Part shown: positions 6,746 to 15,811 of the stretch, in pieces
How the letters are laid out: each line of letters starts with the position of its first letter
Numbering within the stretch: the first letter of the stretch is position 1
From: Streptomyces sp. A3M-1-3
Lineage (GTDB): Bacteria; Actinomycetota; Actinomycetes; Streptomycetales; Streptomycetaceae
DNA: 64,000 nt
Assembly: GCF_024213665.1 (NCBI RefSeq)
Contig: NZ_JANAVP010000001.1
Coordinates: 186,001-250,000 of the forward strand
Direction of reading: 5' to 3'
Position numbers and translations under genes: made by a program
The notes under the pieces: model-generated
Told to the model about the DNA's origin: nothing
The model's input: the letters and a program-made list of their open reading frames with translations, nothing else
Database searches by the model: none

Positions 6746-9700
6746 GTGCAGGGACGTTTCAAGAGGGATGGCAGCGCTGCGGCGGAGCAGGAGCCACGCG
6801 GCGGGACCGACCGTGGCTCCTCGCCCCAGCACGCCCAGAACCAGGGGCCGGCGCCGGTCAAGGACGGCAGCGGAGGCCCGCGCCCGGGTTCCAAGGGCCC
6901 GGGCGCCAAGGGCGGTGAGCCGTCGGCCGCGCCCAAGGCGAAAGCCAGGGCGAAGGCACCCAGTGGACCGGGCTCGCGAATAGCCCTGCAGAACTGGCGC
7001 ATCAGCACCCGGCTGGTCTCGCTGCTGGCCCTCCCGGTGGTCGCGGCGACCTCGCTCGGCGGACTCCGTATCAACGAGTCGCTGAACGACATCGACCAGC
7101 TGGAGCACATGCAGCTGCTGACCACCATGACCAAGCAGGCGACCGCGCTCGCCGCCGCGCTCCAGGAGGAGCGCGACAAGACCGCGGGACCGCTGAGCGC
7201 GGCGCCCGACGCGCCGAACGGCACTGTCGACGGCGTCCGGGAGAAGACCGACAAGGCCGTGCTGGCCTTCAGCGGCGCGACCATCGACGTCAAGAACACC
7301 GAGAACGACGAGACGCTCGAAAGCATCCGCGGCAACGTCGTCCAGATCGCCCGTCAGCTCAGCACCCTCGAGGAAATCCGCCAGGGCGCCTACCGGACCA
7401 CCTCCCAGCCGACGGTCAGCAAGTACAGCCAGCTGATCACCTCACTGCTCAGCCTCTCGCAGGACATGGCCCAGGCGACCAGCAACCCGGAGATGATCCA
7501 GCGGACCCGCGCCCTGGCGGCGTTCTCCTCCGCCAAGGAGTACGCGTCGATCCAGCGCGCGGTCATCGCGGCGGCTCTCCCGCGCAGCGGTGTCACCGAG
7601 CTCAACGAGAACGACCGGCTCTACGGTCTGGACAACTTCCAGAACGAGGACAAGGCCCTCCAGATCTTCGAGGTCGCCTACCAGGGCAAGGCCGAGGAAC
7701 TGACGGCCCCGCTGACGGACGGCAACACCGAGATCGCGGGCGCCGACAAGTACGCCAAGCGCGTGCTGAGCAATCCCGGCCAGATCGAGAAGGAAGAGTC
7801 GTACACGTCCTGGCTCGACTGGTACGACGCGGACGACAACAAGATCCAGGCCATGAAGACCATCGAGCTGACCCTGCTCGAGGACATGGAGCAGAAGGCA
7901 CGCGAGCTGCGGAACGAGTCCGAGCGCGAAGCCTTCATCAGCGGTGCGCTGATCCTGCTCGTCCTCGGTGTCTCGCTCGTCGGCGCCTTCGTCGTGGCCC
8001 GCTCCATGATCCGCTCGCTGCGCCGGCTCCAGGACACCGCGACCAGCGTCGCCCAGGAACGCCTGCCCGAGCTGGTCAAGCAGCTCTCCGAGTCCGACCC
8101 GCAGGACGTCGACACCTCCGTCGAGTCCGTCGGTGTGCACTCCCGGGACGAGATCGGCCAGGTGGCCGCGGCCTTCGACGACGTGCACCGCGAGGCGGTG
8201 CGCCTCGCCGCCGAGCAGGCGCTGCTGCGAGGCAACGTCAACGCGATGTTCACCAACCTCTCGCGCCGCAGCCAGGGTCTGATCCAGCGCCAGCTCTCAC
8301 TCATCTCCGAGCTGGAGTCGCGCGAGGCCGACCCGGACCAGCTGTCCTCGCTCTTCAAGCTCGACCACCTCGCGACCCGCATGCGCCGTAACGGCGAAAA
8401 CCTCCTCGTCCTCGCGGGCGAGGAGCCGGGCCGCCGGTGGACCCGGCCCGTGCCGCTGGTCGACGTGCTCCGCGCCGCCGCCTCCGAGGTGGAGCAGTAC
8501 GAGCGCATCGAACTGGCCGCGGTCCCGGCGACCGAGGTAGCCGGCCGCGTCGTCAACGACCTTGTGCACCTCCTCGCCGAGCTGCTCGAGAACGCGACCT
8601 CGTTCTCCTCGCCGCAGACCAAGGTCAAGGTCACCGGTCACGCGCTGCCCGACGGCCGCGTGCTCATCGAGATCCACGACACCGGTATCGGCCTCTCTCC
8701 CGAGGACCTCGCGGCGATCAACGAGCGGCTCGCATCCCCGCCCACCGTGGACGTCTCGGTCTCGCGCCGCATGGGTCTGTTCGTGGTCGGCCGCCTGTCC
8801 CTGCGACACGGCATCCGGATCCAGCTGCGCCCCTCCGACTCCGGTGGTACGACCGCGCTGGTCATGCTCCCCGTCGACGTCGCCCAGGGCGGCAAGAAGG
8901 TCCCGGCCAAGCCGGGGGTCTCGGGCGGCCAGCCGCCGCAGGGCCCCGGTGTGGGCGCGCCGCCCGCCGCGGGCGGACGCGTCGCCGGCGCCGGCGCCGG
9001 CCCTCAGCGTGGCCAGGTTCCGGGCTCCGGTCCGCGGGCCGCACTGCCCGGCAGGGACGGTACGCCGCGCCAGAACCAGGGCCAGGGACAGGGCGCGAAC
9101 GCCTTTGGCGCCGGAGCCCCGATGGGCGGCCGCGGCAACGCGGGCAACGCCCAGGGCCGTCCCGCCGCGGGCCAGAACCAGGGCCAGAACCAGGGTCAGA
9201 ACCAGGGCCAGGGCGCCTTCCAGCAGCTCGGCTTCGAGCGCCCCAAGCCGGGCGGCCGGGGGCCCGCCGGCGGCGACCAGCCGCAGCAGAGCCAGCCGCA
9301 GCTGCCGCCGCGCAGCACCCCGCGGGCCGAACTGCCCGGCGGGAGCCCGCAGCAGGCCCAGCGCCCGGCGACCACCAGCTGGGGCAGCGACCAGACCCCG
9401 GACACCCCGCGCGGCCACGACGACCGGCAGGGCCCGGGAGCCACCGCCGAGTTCGCCCGGCCGGACTACAACGCCGCGCCGCCGCAGGGCAACAGCACCA
9501 CGGGCCAGTTCGAGCGTCCCGATGTGCGCGGTCCGGCGAACCCGCTCGACCCCGCGTCCACCGCCCAGTTCGAGCGGCCCGGTGCGTACGGACAGCAGAG
9601 CGGCCGGCACACCGGTCAGCAGGGCGGCCAGCAGGCCGGTCCGAACCACCTGCGCCCGGCCAACGGCCACACTCCGCCCGCGGTTCCGCGCCGGCCCGCG

Positions 9701-10240
9701 GGCCGGCTGCCGCAGGCCCACCAGCCGGAGGCGCTGCCGCCGGCCGGTCCCGGGGACGGCCGTACGCCGCTGTTCGACACGCTCGAGTCCAACTGGTTCC
9801 GCGGCCCGGAGGGCGAACAGCCCGGCGCGCCGCAGGCACCCGCCGTATCCCAGCAGCCGCACCAGTCGCACCAGCCTCCGGCTCAGCAGCCGGCGCCCGC
9901 TCAGCGGCGGCCGGAGCGCGGCGGCGACAACGCGAGTGGCGCCGCCTGGCGCACCTCGCCGAACGACGAACTCGTACGGCAGGCTGAGCGGGTCAGGCAG
10001 CCCGCAGCCGGCGGTGTCACCACCTCCGGTCTGCCGCGCCGGGTCCCGCGTGCGAATCTGGTCGCGGGTACGGCTCAGCAGCAGTCCGGCCAGACCGGTC
10101 CGCAGGTTTCGCGTGCGCCCGATGACGTACGCGGCCGGCTGACCAATCTCCGTCGGGGCATCCAGCAGGGTCGCCAGGCCGGCAGCGGCCCGGCGACCGG
10201 CAGTTATCACATCGGCCCCACTCACCAGCAGGAGCGTTAG
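6746..10240 (+). CDS. cvnA1: Conservon sensor kinase-like protein CvnA1
   Basis: This 1164-residue membrane protein has the layout of CvnA sensors. A basic cytoplasmic N-terminus is followed by a first transmembrane helix (about 89-107), an extracytoplasmic sensing domain of about 290 residues, and a second helix (about 397-418, ALILLVLGVSLVGAFVV). A HAMP-like linker then leads to a histidine-kinase-type ATPase domain with N box HLLAELLENATSF near 607 and DTGIGL near 645. From about 720 on it is disordered Pro/Gln/Gly sequence including four GQNQ units, ending in a conserved tail (SGLPRRVPRANLV, VSRAPDDVRGRL). GTG 6746 is preferred as start because MQGRFKRDG looks native; a start at 6440 is possible. 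It heads a four-gene operon. Confidence 0.88.
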   Translation: MQGRFKRDGSAAAEQEPRGGTDRGSSPQHAQNQGPAPVKDGSGGPRPGSKGPGAKGGEPSAAPKAKARAKAPSGPGSRIALQNWRISTRLVSLLALPVVAATSLGGLRINESLNDIDQLEHMQLLTTMTKQATALAAALQEERDKTAGPLSAAPDAPNGTVDGVREKTDKAVLAFSGATIDVKNTENDETLESIRGNVVQIARQLSTLEEIRQGAYRTTSQPTVSKYSQLITSLLSLSQDMAQATSNPEMIQRTRALAAFSSAKEYASIQRAVIAAALPRSGVTELNENDRLYGLDNFQNEDKALQIFEVAYQGKAEELTAPLTDGNTEIAGADKYAKRVLSNPGQIEKEESYTSWLDWYDADDNKIQAMKTIELTLLEDMEQKARELRNESEREAFISGALILLVLGVSLVGAFVVARSMIRSLRRLQDTATSVAQERLPELVKQLSESDPQDVDTSVESVGVHSRDEIGQVAAAFDDVHREAVRLAAEQALLRGNVNAMFTNLSRRSQGLIQRQLSLISELESREADPDQLSSLFKLDHLATRMRRNGENLLVLAGEEPGRRWTRPVPLVDVLRAAASEVEQYERIELAAVPATEVAGRVVNDLVHLLAELLENATSFSSPQTKVKVTGHALPDGRVLIEIHDTGIGLSPEDLAAINERLASPPTVDVSVSRRMGLFVVGRLSLRHGIRIQLRPSDSGGTTALVMLPVDVAQGGKKVPAKPGVSGGQPPQGPGVGAPPAAGGRVAGAGAGPQRGQVPGSGPRAALPGRDGTPRQNQGQGQGANAFGAGAPMGGRGNAGNAQGRPAAGQNQGQNQGQNQGQGAFQQLGFERPKPGGRGPAGGDQPQQSQPQLPPRSTPRAELPGGSPQQAQRPATTSWGSDQTPDTPRGHDDRQGPGATAEFARPDYNAAPPQGNSTTGQFERPDVRGPANPLDPASTAQFERPGAYGQQSGRHTGQQGGQQAGPNHLRPANGHTPPAVPRRPAGRLPQAHQPEALPPAGPGDGRTPLFDTLESNWFRGPEGEQPGAPQAPAVSQQPHQSHQPPAQQPAPAQRRPERGGDNASGAAWRTSPNDELVRQAERVRQPAAGGVTTSGLPRRVPRANLVAGTAQQQSGQTGPQVSRAPDDVRGRLTNLRRGIQQGRQAGSGPATGSYHIGPTHQQER

Positions 10241-10663
10241 TTGAGTTCGATGAGCCAGGCGGCACAGAACCTGAACTGGTTGATCACCAACTTTGTGGAC
10301 AACACCCCCGGGGTGTCCCACACGGTGGTGGTCTCCGCCGACGGACTTCTTCTGGCGATGTCCGAAGGATTTCCCCGTGACCGGGCCGATCAGCTCGCGG
10401 CGGTGGCCTCCGGCCTCACCTCGCTGACGGCCGGCGCCTCCCGCATCTTCGAAGGCGGTGCGGTGGCCCAGACCGTGGTCGAGATGGAGCGCGGTTTCCT
10501 CTTCCTGATGTCCGTTTCGGACGGTTCTTCGCTGGCCGTCCTCGCCCACCCCGAGTGCGACATCGGCCTGGTCGGCTACGAGATGACCCTTCTGGTCGAC
10601 CGCGCCGGCACCGTTCTCACTCCGGACCTGCGCGCCGAACTCCAGGGGAGCCTGCTCCACTAG
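10241..10663 (+). CDS. cvnB1: Roadblock/LC7 protein CvnB1
   Basis: This 140-residue roadblock/LC7-fold protein is the type that binds or regulates the partner GTPase in conservons. It begins at TTG 10241, directly after the cvnA1 stop and six bases from AGGAG. The alternative ATG at 10250 is too far from that site, and the paralogue cvnB2 has GTG in the equivalent place. Landmarks are NLNWLITNFVDNTPGVSH, VVVSADGLLLAMSEGFPR and the final helix region. It differs from CvnB2 at only a few residues. Confidence 0.9.
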   Translation: MSSMSQAAQNLNWLITNFVDNTPGVSHTVVVSADGLLLAMSEGFPRDRADQLAAVASGLTSLTAGASRIFEGGAVAQTVVEMERGFLFLMSVSDGSSLAVLAHPECDIGLVGYEMTLLVDRAGTVLTPDLRAELQGSLLH

Positions 10664-10796
10664 GCCGTCCACGGAGAACTTGCGCAGCCCACGCTCAAGG
10701 TTTTTGTCCGAGAACACCACCGTCCGGCCGTTCACGTCCCCCCACCGGCCCTGTCAGACGGCACGCTGACCACCTGCTGTCCCGCCCGGAGGATTC

Positions 10797-11201
10797 ATGA
10801 CCCCGCCCCCCGCCGCTCACGATTCGTACGGCGCGCATCACGCGTCGTACGACAGTGAGGGCGACCAGCCGCTGGTGCGTCCGTACGCGATGACCGGCGG
10901 CCGGACCCGGCCGCGCTACCAGCTCGCCATCGAGGCACTGGTCAGCACCACGGCCGACCCGGTGCACCTCGCGGGACTTCTCCCCGAGCACCAGCGGATC
11001 TGTCATCTGTGCCGTGAAGTGAAGTCCGTGGCCGAGATCTCGGCACTGCTGTCGATGCCGCTGGGGGTGGCCAGGATTCTGGTCGCCGACCTGGCGGAAG
11101 CCGGGATGGTGGCCATTCACCAGCCGGGCAATGGAGAGGCCGGCGGCACGCCGGATGTAACGCTGCTGGAAAGGGTGCTCAGTGGACTTCGCAAGCTCTA
11201 G
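10797..11201 (+). CDS. cvnC1: DUF742 winged-helix-like protein CvnC1
   Basis: This 134-residue DUF742 protein follows GGAGG with ATG at 10797. After a disordered N-terminus it shows LVRPYAMTGGRTRPRYQLAI, HQRICHLCREVKSVAEIS and PLGVARILVADLAEAGMV, the last two resembling a winged helix that may bind nucleic acid or protein. The end of the gene overlaps the start of cvnD1 by 20 bp, implying coupled translation. The N-terminus is about 50 residues shorter than in CvnC2. Confidence 0.9.
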   Translation: MTPPPAAHDSYGAHHASYDSEGDQPLVRPYAMTGGRTRPRYQLAIEALVSTTADPVHLAGLLPEHQRICHLCREVKSVAEISALLSMPLGVARILVADLAEAGMVAIHQPGNGEAGGTPDVTLLERVLSGLRKL

Positions 11202-11763
11202 CGGCGGAGCGGCCCGCTCCACTACCTCCGCGAAGATCGTGGTGGCAGGGGGCTTCGGCGTGGGCAAGACCACATTCGTCGGCGCCGTATCGGAGATCAA
11301 CCCGCTGCGCACCGAAGCCGTCATGACCAGCGCCTCCGCCGGCATCGACGACCTCACCCACACCGGAGACAAGACCACCACCACGGTGGCCATGGACTTC
11401 GGCCGCATCACCCTCGACCAGGACCTCATCCTGTACCTGTTCGGCACCCCCGGACAGGACCGCTTCTGGTTCATGTGGGACGACCTCGTCCGCGGCGCCA
11501 TCGGCGCCGTCGTCCTCGTCGACACCCGCCGCCTCGCCGACTGCTTCCCCGCCGTCGACTACTTCGAAAACAGCGGCCTCCCCTTCGTCATCGCCCTCAA
11601 CGGCTTCGAGGGGCACCAGCCGTACAACCCTGAAGAAGTACGCGAAGCACTCCAGATCGGCTCGGACGCACCCATCATCACCACCGACGCACGCCACCGC
11701 GCCGACGCCAAGAGCGCCCTCATCACGCTCGTCGAACACGCCCTCATGGCACGCCTCAAGTGA
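11182..11763 (+). CDS. cvnD1: Rab-like small GTPase CvnD1
   Basis: This 193-residue GTPase has the P-loop GGFGVGKTT (residues 24-32), the switch region GTPGQDRFWFMW in place of DxxG, and ALNGFEG at the usual NKxD position, all normal for CvnD proteins. It starts with GTG 11182 inside cvnC1. CvnD is thought to be the output of the conservon, cycling between GDP and GTP with CvnB and CvnC. It differs from CvnD2 by only three residues, and the genes share 314 consecutive identical bases (11293-11606). Confidence 0.93.
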   Translation: MDFASSSGGAARSTTSAKIVVAGGFGVGKTTFVGAVSEINPLRTEAVMTSASAGIDDLTHTGDKTTTTVAMDFGRITLDQDLILYLFGTPGQDRFWFMWDDLVRGAIGAVVLVDTRRLADCFPAVDYFENSGLPFVIALNGFEGHQPYNPEEVREALQIGSDAPIITTDARHRADAKSALITLVEHALMARLK

Positions 11764-12105
11764 TCACGGAAATACGGAAGTTGTCGTAGTCACGGCTGGG
11801 GGCGGACTGTGTCGTTTGACACTGTCCGCCTCTCCGTTCATAACGTTTCGACAGAGAATTGAAGCCCCTCGGCCACCCGGCGCGGTCGCCTGGTACCGCT
11901 GCGCTCACATTTGACCCGCCTTTTGCCGGGGCTCGTTCTTTATGACCGTTTTATCTAGGGCGTATGCCGCTCGGAATGGCCAGTTCCTGCTGTTTGGAAT
12001 GGGGCGGTTGCACGTGCTCAAATCGGCGAACTCCCTAGTAGGTAGTTACGGCCCAGAAGATAGACGGCACAGCGTAGGTGCCGACGCCGAGAGGTTGTTG
12101 GTCGA
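11764..12105. other. Intergenic region between conservons
   Basis: These 342 bp hold the conservon 1 terminator at 11801-11830 and then about 275 bp that should contain the cvnA2 promoter. The stretch 11836-11990 is locally less GC-rich. I could not single out a promoter with good spacing, and no gene is apparent. GAGAGG lies twelve or so bases before the cvnA2 GTG. Confidence 0.5.
11801..11830 (+). terminator. Hairpin after conservon 1
   Basis: GGCGGACTGTGTC pairs with GACACTGTCCGCC across a 4-base loop, a 13-bp stem with one mismatch, 37 bp after the cvnD1 stop. It has no U tract, as is usual in Streptomyces. Confidence 0.7.
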
Positions 12106-15100
12106 GTGAGGCGAAGCAACACGAGCTCCGCAGAGCAGCAGGCGCGGGGGAACTTCACCCCGCCGCCGCGCACAGCGGTGTCGCCCGCGGATGAGCCCGT
12201 CGCGCCGCCCGCGCAAGGTGGCAGCAGCAGCCGGTTCTCCCCCCGTAACTGGCGAGTGCCGACCAGGCTGAACGCGATCCTCCTCATACCCGTCCTGGTC
12301 GGACTGGTCATGGGCGGCTTCCAGGTCAAGGGCGCGATCGACACCTGGAACGAGGCCAAGGACGCCGAGAAGATCGCGCTCGTCGTGCGGTCCGCCTCCG
12401 AGTACAGCCAGGCGCTGCTGAACGAGCGTGACCTCACCGCCGCACCCCTGCTGCAGGGCAAGAAGGACAGCGACATCGTGCGCCAGGCGTACGACGAGAC
12501 CGACGCCGCCGCGGAGAAGTTCAACGAGGCCGTCAAGGACCTTCCCGAGAAGGAGGGCCTCGAGCGCCGGCTGAGTCTGTTCCGGGCGGAGGAGCCCAAG
12601 CTCGCGGCGATCCGCCAGAGCGCGTACTCCGTGCAGGTCGAGACGGCCAAGAAGGACCTCGCCAACAAGCAGGGCGGCCCGGTCGCGACCGAAGAGGGCT
12701 ATGTGCTGGTCCAGCACTACCTCATGCAGTTCACCAACGAACTCGGCCTCGGCACCGGCAACATCACCAGCTACGGCCGCATGGTCTACGCCCTCGAGCT
12801 GGCCAAGGCCGCCGAGTCTCTTGAACGCTCCATCGGTATGCACCTGCTGGTCCGGCCGAGCGAGAAGGACTCCATTCGCGCCGGCCAGAACATCGCCTTC
12901 TCGTCGTACGACTACCTCGAGGAAATCGCCATCGGCGAGTACGTCGCCGCCGGCACCGAGCAGGACGTCGACCAGCTGAAGTCGGTCATGAAGGCCAAGG
13001 CCGACGCGGGCGCCAAGCGGCTCGCCGCCGCCGCGGCGCAGGCCCAGGCCGCGGGGCAGAGCTTCAAGATCCCGGAGCCCGCCGCCAACGGCTCGGTCTA
13101 CGACGGACTCGTCGAGCAGATCGCCACGGGTGACGACCCCGAGCAGCTCGCCAAGCGCGGTGTGACGCCCGAGATCTGGATGGCCGCCGCCACCGCCAAG
13201 TTCGACGGCTACACCGAGATCGAGAAGGAACTCGTCGACAAGGCGGTCGAGGAAGCCGGCGCGATCTCCGACGACGCCAAGAACGACGCCATCATCAACG
13301 GCGCCATCGTCGTCATCGCCCTCCTCACCGCCTTCATCCTCGCCGGGATGATGGCCCGCCAGATGAGCCGGTCCATGCGCCAGCTGCGCACCGCCGCCTT
13401 CACCATCGCCGAGCAGCGGCTGCCGATGCTGGTCGACCAGCTCTCGCGCACCGAGCCCGGCCGCGTCGACACCCGCGTCCAGCCCATCCCGATCGACTCG
13501 CAGGACGAGATCGGCGAGGTCGCCCGCGCCTTCGACCAGGTGCACCGCGAGGCCGTCCGGCTCGCCGCCGAGCAGGCGCTGCTGCGAGGGAACGTCAACG
13601 CGATCTTCACCAACCTCTCGCGCCGCAACCAGTCCCTCATCGAGGGCCAGCTGACCCTGATCACCGACCTCGAGAACAACGAGGCCGACCCGGACCAGCT
13701 CGAGAACCTCTTCCGCCTGGACCACCTGGCGACCCGTATGCGCCGCAACGGCGAGAACCTCCTCGTTCTCGCCGGTGAGGAGCCGGGCCGCCGCTGGAAC
13801 CAGCCGGTCCCGCTGGTCGACGTCCTGCGCGCCGCCTCCTCCGAGGTGGAGTCGTACGAGCGCATCGAGCTCAGCGGTGTCCCGGAGACGGAGATCCACG
13901 GCCAGGCCGTGACCGACCTCGTGCACCTGCTGGCCGAGCTGCTGGAGAACGCCACCACGTTCTCCTCCCCGCAGACCAAGGTGCGTGTCACCGCGACGCG
14001 GCTGCCCGACGGCCGCGTGATGGTCGAGATCCACGACAAGGGCATCGGCCTGACCGCCGAGGACTTCGCGGACATCAACCACAAGCTGGCCAACCCGCCG
14101 ACCGTGGACGCCGCGATCTCCCAGCGCATGGGCCTGTTCGTGGTCGGCCGGCTGGCCGACCGGCACGGTGTACGGGTCCAACTGCGCCCCTCGGGCGAGC
14201 AGGCCGGCACCACGTCGCTGGTCATGCTTCCCGACGCCATCACCCACGGTGGCGGTGGCGAGGCGCTGCCTGAGGACGACTTCCAGGTCTCGCAGATCAT
14301 CCCGGAGCAGCAGCCGTACGAGCCCGCCCCGATTCAGGCGGCGCCGATGCGCACGGCGGCTGAGCTCGGCTTCGACGACTCGCGGTACGAGGTCCCGGAG
14401 GACGCGCGCGAGCTCGACCCGGTCAACCGCTCGCTGATGCGCGAGGGGCGCCGTGCGGCGCTGGAGGCCCAGTCCGGCGGCGAGCGGCCGATGTTCAGCG
14501 ACGAGGTCCAGCAGCCGGTCTACGACGACCAGCAGCAGTACCCGCACGAGCAGCAGCAGCCGGTCTACGACGACCAGCAGTACGGCCAGGGCGATCAGTA
14601 CGGCCAGAACGGCTACCCGGCCCAGGGCGGCTACCCGGAACCGGCCTATACGGAAGACGGATATCCGGAGCCGGAGGCTCCTGCGCAGCAGTACGACGGC
14701 TCGTACGACACCCAGGCCCACCAGGGTGAGTGGACGGACCAGACCGCCTACCAGGCCCCGTACGAGTCCGGGTACGGAACGCAATCGGAATCTGCGCCGG
14801 GCGCTCCCACGAACGCCCCCGAGCGCGTAGGCTTCGACCGTTCGGGTCCCTCTCCCAGCAATGGTCACGAGCTGACCAACGCCGGCCTCCCGCGCCGCGG
14901 CAGTCAGCAGCAGTGGCCGCCCGCGCGGCCCGAGACGGAGCAGCAGCTCTTCACCCCGCAGCCGAAGCAGCAGTCCCAGCCGCCTCAACAGGTGAACGGG
15001 AACAGCAACGGCGACGGCGACGACTGGCGCTCTCGGAACGACGAGCGCTGGCAGCGGGCCGAAAAGCTCCGGGACCCGAAGGCCGGCGGGGTCACCCCGT

Positions 15101-15294
15101 CCGGTCTCCCCCGGCGGGTGCCCAAGGCCAACCTGGTCGAGGGCACGGCGGAACAGACCCCGCAGGGCGGCCCACAGGTCTCCCGCGCCCCCGAGGACGT
15201 ACGCGGCAGGTTGAGCAACCTGCGTCGTGGTGTCCAGCAGGGACGCAACGCGGGATCAGAGCAGACCAGTAACAGCTATGACCAGGAGCGTTAG
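12106..15294 (+). CDS. cvnA2: Conservon sensor kinase-like protein CvnA2
   Basis: This 1062-residue sensor starts at GTG 12106 behind GAGAGG. It has a first transmembrane helix (LNAILLIPVLVGLVMGGF), an extracytoplasmic domain with a nitrate/nitrite-sensing-like helical pattern, a second helix (AIVVIALLTAFILAGMM), a HAMP-like linker and the ATPase domain (HLLAELLENATTF, DKGIGL). A Gln/Tyr/Pro-rich tail contains repeated QQPVYDDQQ units. The sensing domain bears no close resemblance to that of CvnA1, while the ATPase core and the final LPRRVPKANLV and VSRAPEDVRGRL boxes are nearly the same. So the two conservons probably read different signals through interchangeable outputs. Confidence 0.9.
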   Translation: MRRSNTSSAEQQARGNFTPPPRTAVSPADEPVAPPAQGGSSSRFSPRNWRVPTRLNAILLIPVLVGLVMGGFQVKGAIDTWNEAKDAEKIALVVRSASEYSQALLNERDLTAAPLLQGKKDSDIVRQAYDETDAAAEKFNEAVKDLPEKEGLERRLSLFRAEEPKLAAIRQSAYSVQVETAKKDLANKQGGPVATEEGYVLVQHYLMQFTNELGLGTGNITSYGRMVYALELAKAAESLERSIGMHLLVRPSEKDSIRAGQNIAFSSYDYLEEIAIGEYVAAGTEQDVDQLKSVMKAKADAGAKRLAAAAAQAQAAGQSFKIPEPAANGSVYDGLVEQIATGDDPEQLAKRGVTPEIWMAAATAKFDGYTEIEKELVDKAVEEAGAISDDAKNDAIINGAIVVIALLTAFILAGMMARQMSRSMRQLRTAAFTIAEQRLPMLVDQLSRTEPGRVDTRVQPIPIDSQDEIGEVARAFDQVHREAVRLAAEQALLRGNVNAIFTNLSRRNQSLIEGQLTLITDLENNEADPDQLENLFRLDHLATRMRRNGENLLVLAGEEPGRRWNQPVPLVDVLRAASSEVESYERIELSGVPETEIHGQAVTDLVHLLAELLENATTFSSPQTKVRVTATRLPDGRVMVEIHDKGIGLTAEDFADINHKLANPPTVDAAISQRMGLFVVGRLADRHGVRVQLRPSGEQAGTTSLVMLPDAITHGGGGEALPEDDFQVSQIIPEQQPYEPAPIQAAPMRTAAELGFDDSRYEVPEDARELDPVNRSLMREGRRAALEAQSGGERPMFSDEVQQPVYDDQQQYPHEQQQPVYDDQQYGQGDQYGQNGYPAQGGYPEPAYTEDGYPEPEAPAQQYDGSYDTQAHQGEWTDQTAYQAPYESGYGTQSESAPGAPTNAPERVGFDRSGPSPSNGHELTNAGLPRRGSQQQWPPARPETEQQLFTPQPKQQSQPPQQVNGNSNGDGDDWRSRNDERWQRAEKLRDPKAGGVTPSGLPRRVPKANLVEGTAEQTPQGGPQVSRAPEDVRGRLSNLRRGVQQGRNAGSEQTSNSYDQER

Positions 15295-15295
15295 T

Positions 15296-15718
15296 GTGAG
15301 CCCGATGAGCCAGGCGGCGCAGAACCTGAACTGGTTGATCACCAACTTCGTGGACAACACCCCCGGGGTGTCCCACACCGTGGTGGTCTCCGCCGACGGA
15401 CTCCTTCTGGCGATGTCCGAAGGCTTTCCCCGCGACCGCGCCGATCAGCTTGCGGCCGTGGCCTCCGGCCTGACCTCGCTGACGGCGGGCGCCTCCCGGA
15501 TCTTCGAGGGCGGCGCCGTCAACCAGACGGTTGTGGAGATGGAACGCGGCTTCCTCTTCCTCATGTCCATCTCCGACGGCTCCTCGCTGGCCGTACTCGC
15601 CCACCCGGAGTGCGACATCGGCCTCGTCGGTTACGAGATGGCCCTTCTGGTCGACCGCGCGGGCGGCGTTCTGACGCCCGACCTGCGCGCCGAACTGCAA
15701 GGCAGTCTTCTCAACTAG
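15296..15718 (+). CDS. cvnB2: Roadblock/LC7 protein CvnB2
   Basis: This 140-residue roadblock/LC7 protein starts at GTG 15296, one base after the cvnA2 stop, with AGGAG just upstream; the frame could be extended to 15227 inside cvnA2 but that is not needed. Its sequence is almost that of CvnB1 apart from scattered changes (for example GGAVNQTVV for GGAVAQTVV), with more synonymous changes than seen between the two cvnD genes. It should pair with CvnD2 and possibly with CvnD1. Confidence 0.9.
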   Translation: MSPMSQAAQNLNWLITNFVDNTPGVSHTVVVSADGLLLAMSEGFPRDRADQLAAVASGLTSLTAGASRIFEGGAVNQTVVEMERGFLFLMSISDGSSLAVLAHPECDIGLVGYEMALLVDRAGGVLTPDLRAELQGSLLN

Positions 15719-15738
15719 CAGACAGGCAGTGCGTTTCA

Positions 15739-15766
15739 CGCCACCGCGCCATAAGGTGCGGTGGCG
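15739..15766 (+). other. Hairpin between cvnB2 and cvnC2
   Basis: CGCCACCGCGCC pairs with GGTGCGGTGGCG around an ATAA tetraloop, a 12-bp stem with one wobble. It lies inside the operon and has no counterpart in conservon 1. It might moderate read-through or protect a processed end; it is not followed by U residues. Confidence 0.5.
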
Positions 15767-15811
15767 CGGCACCACAGGGAACGTGGCGACCGGTAGTCGG
15801 AGGAGGAAAAC

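Noticed and set aside
9172..9213. CRISPR-like short repeats
   Set aside because: The 12-bp units are in-frame GQNQ codons in the CvnA1 tail with no spacers.
8297..10735. Long minus-strand frame (812 codons) across cvnA1
   Set aside because: It mirrors the GC-rich coding strand of cvnA1; the long opposite frame is a codon-bias artefact. The same holds for 12046-14988 across cvnA2.
11816..11846. TTGACA with CATAAC as a cvnA2 promoter
   Set aside because: The -35 box lies inside the conservon 1 terminator stem, which makes it a poor promoter candidate.
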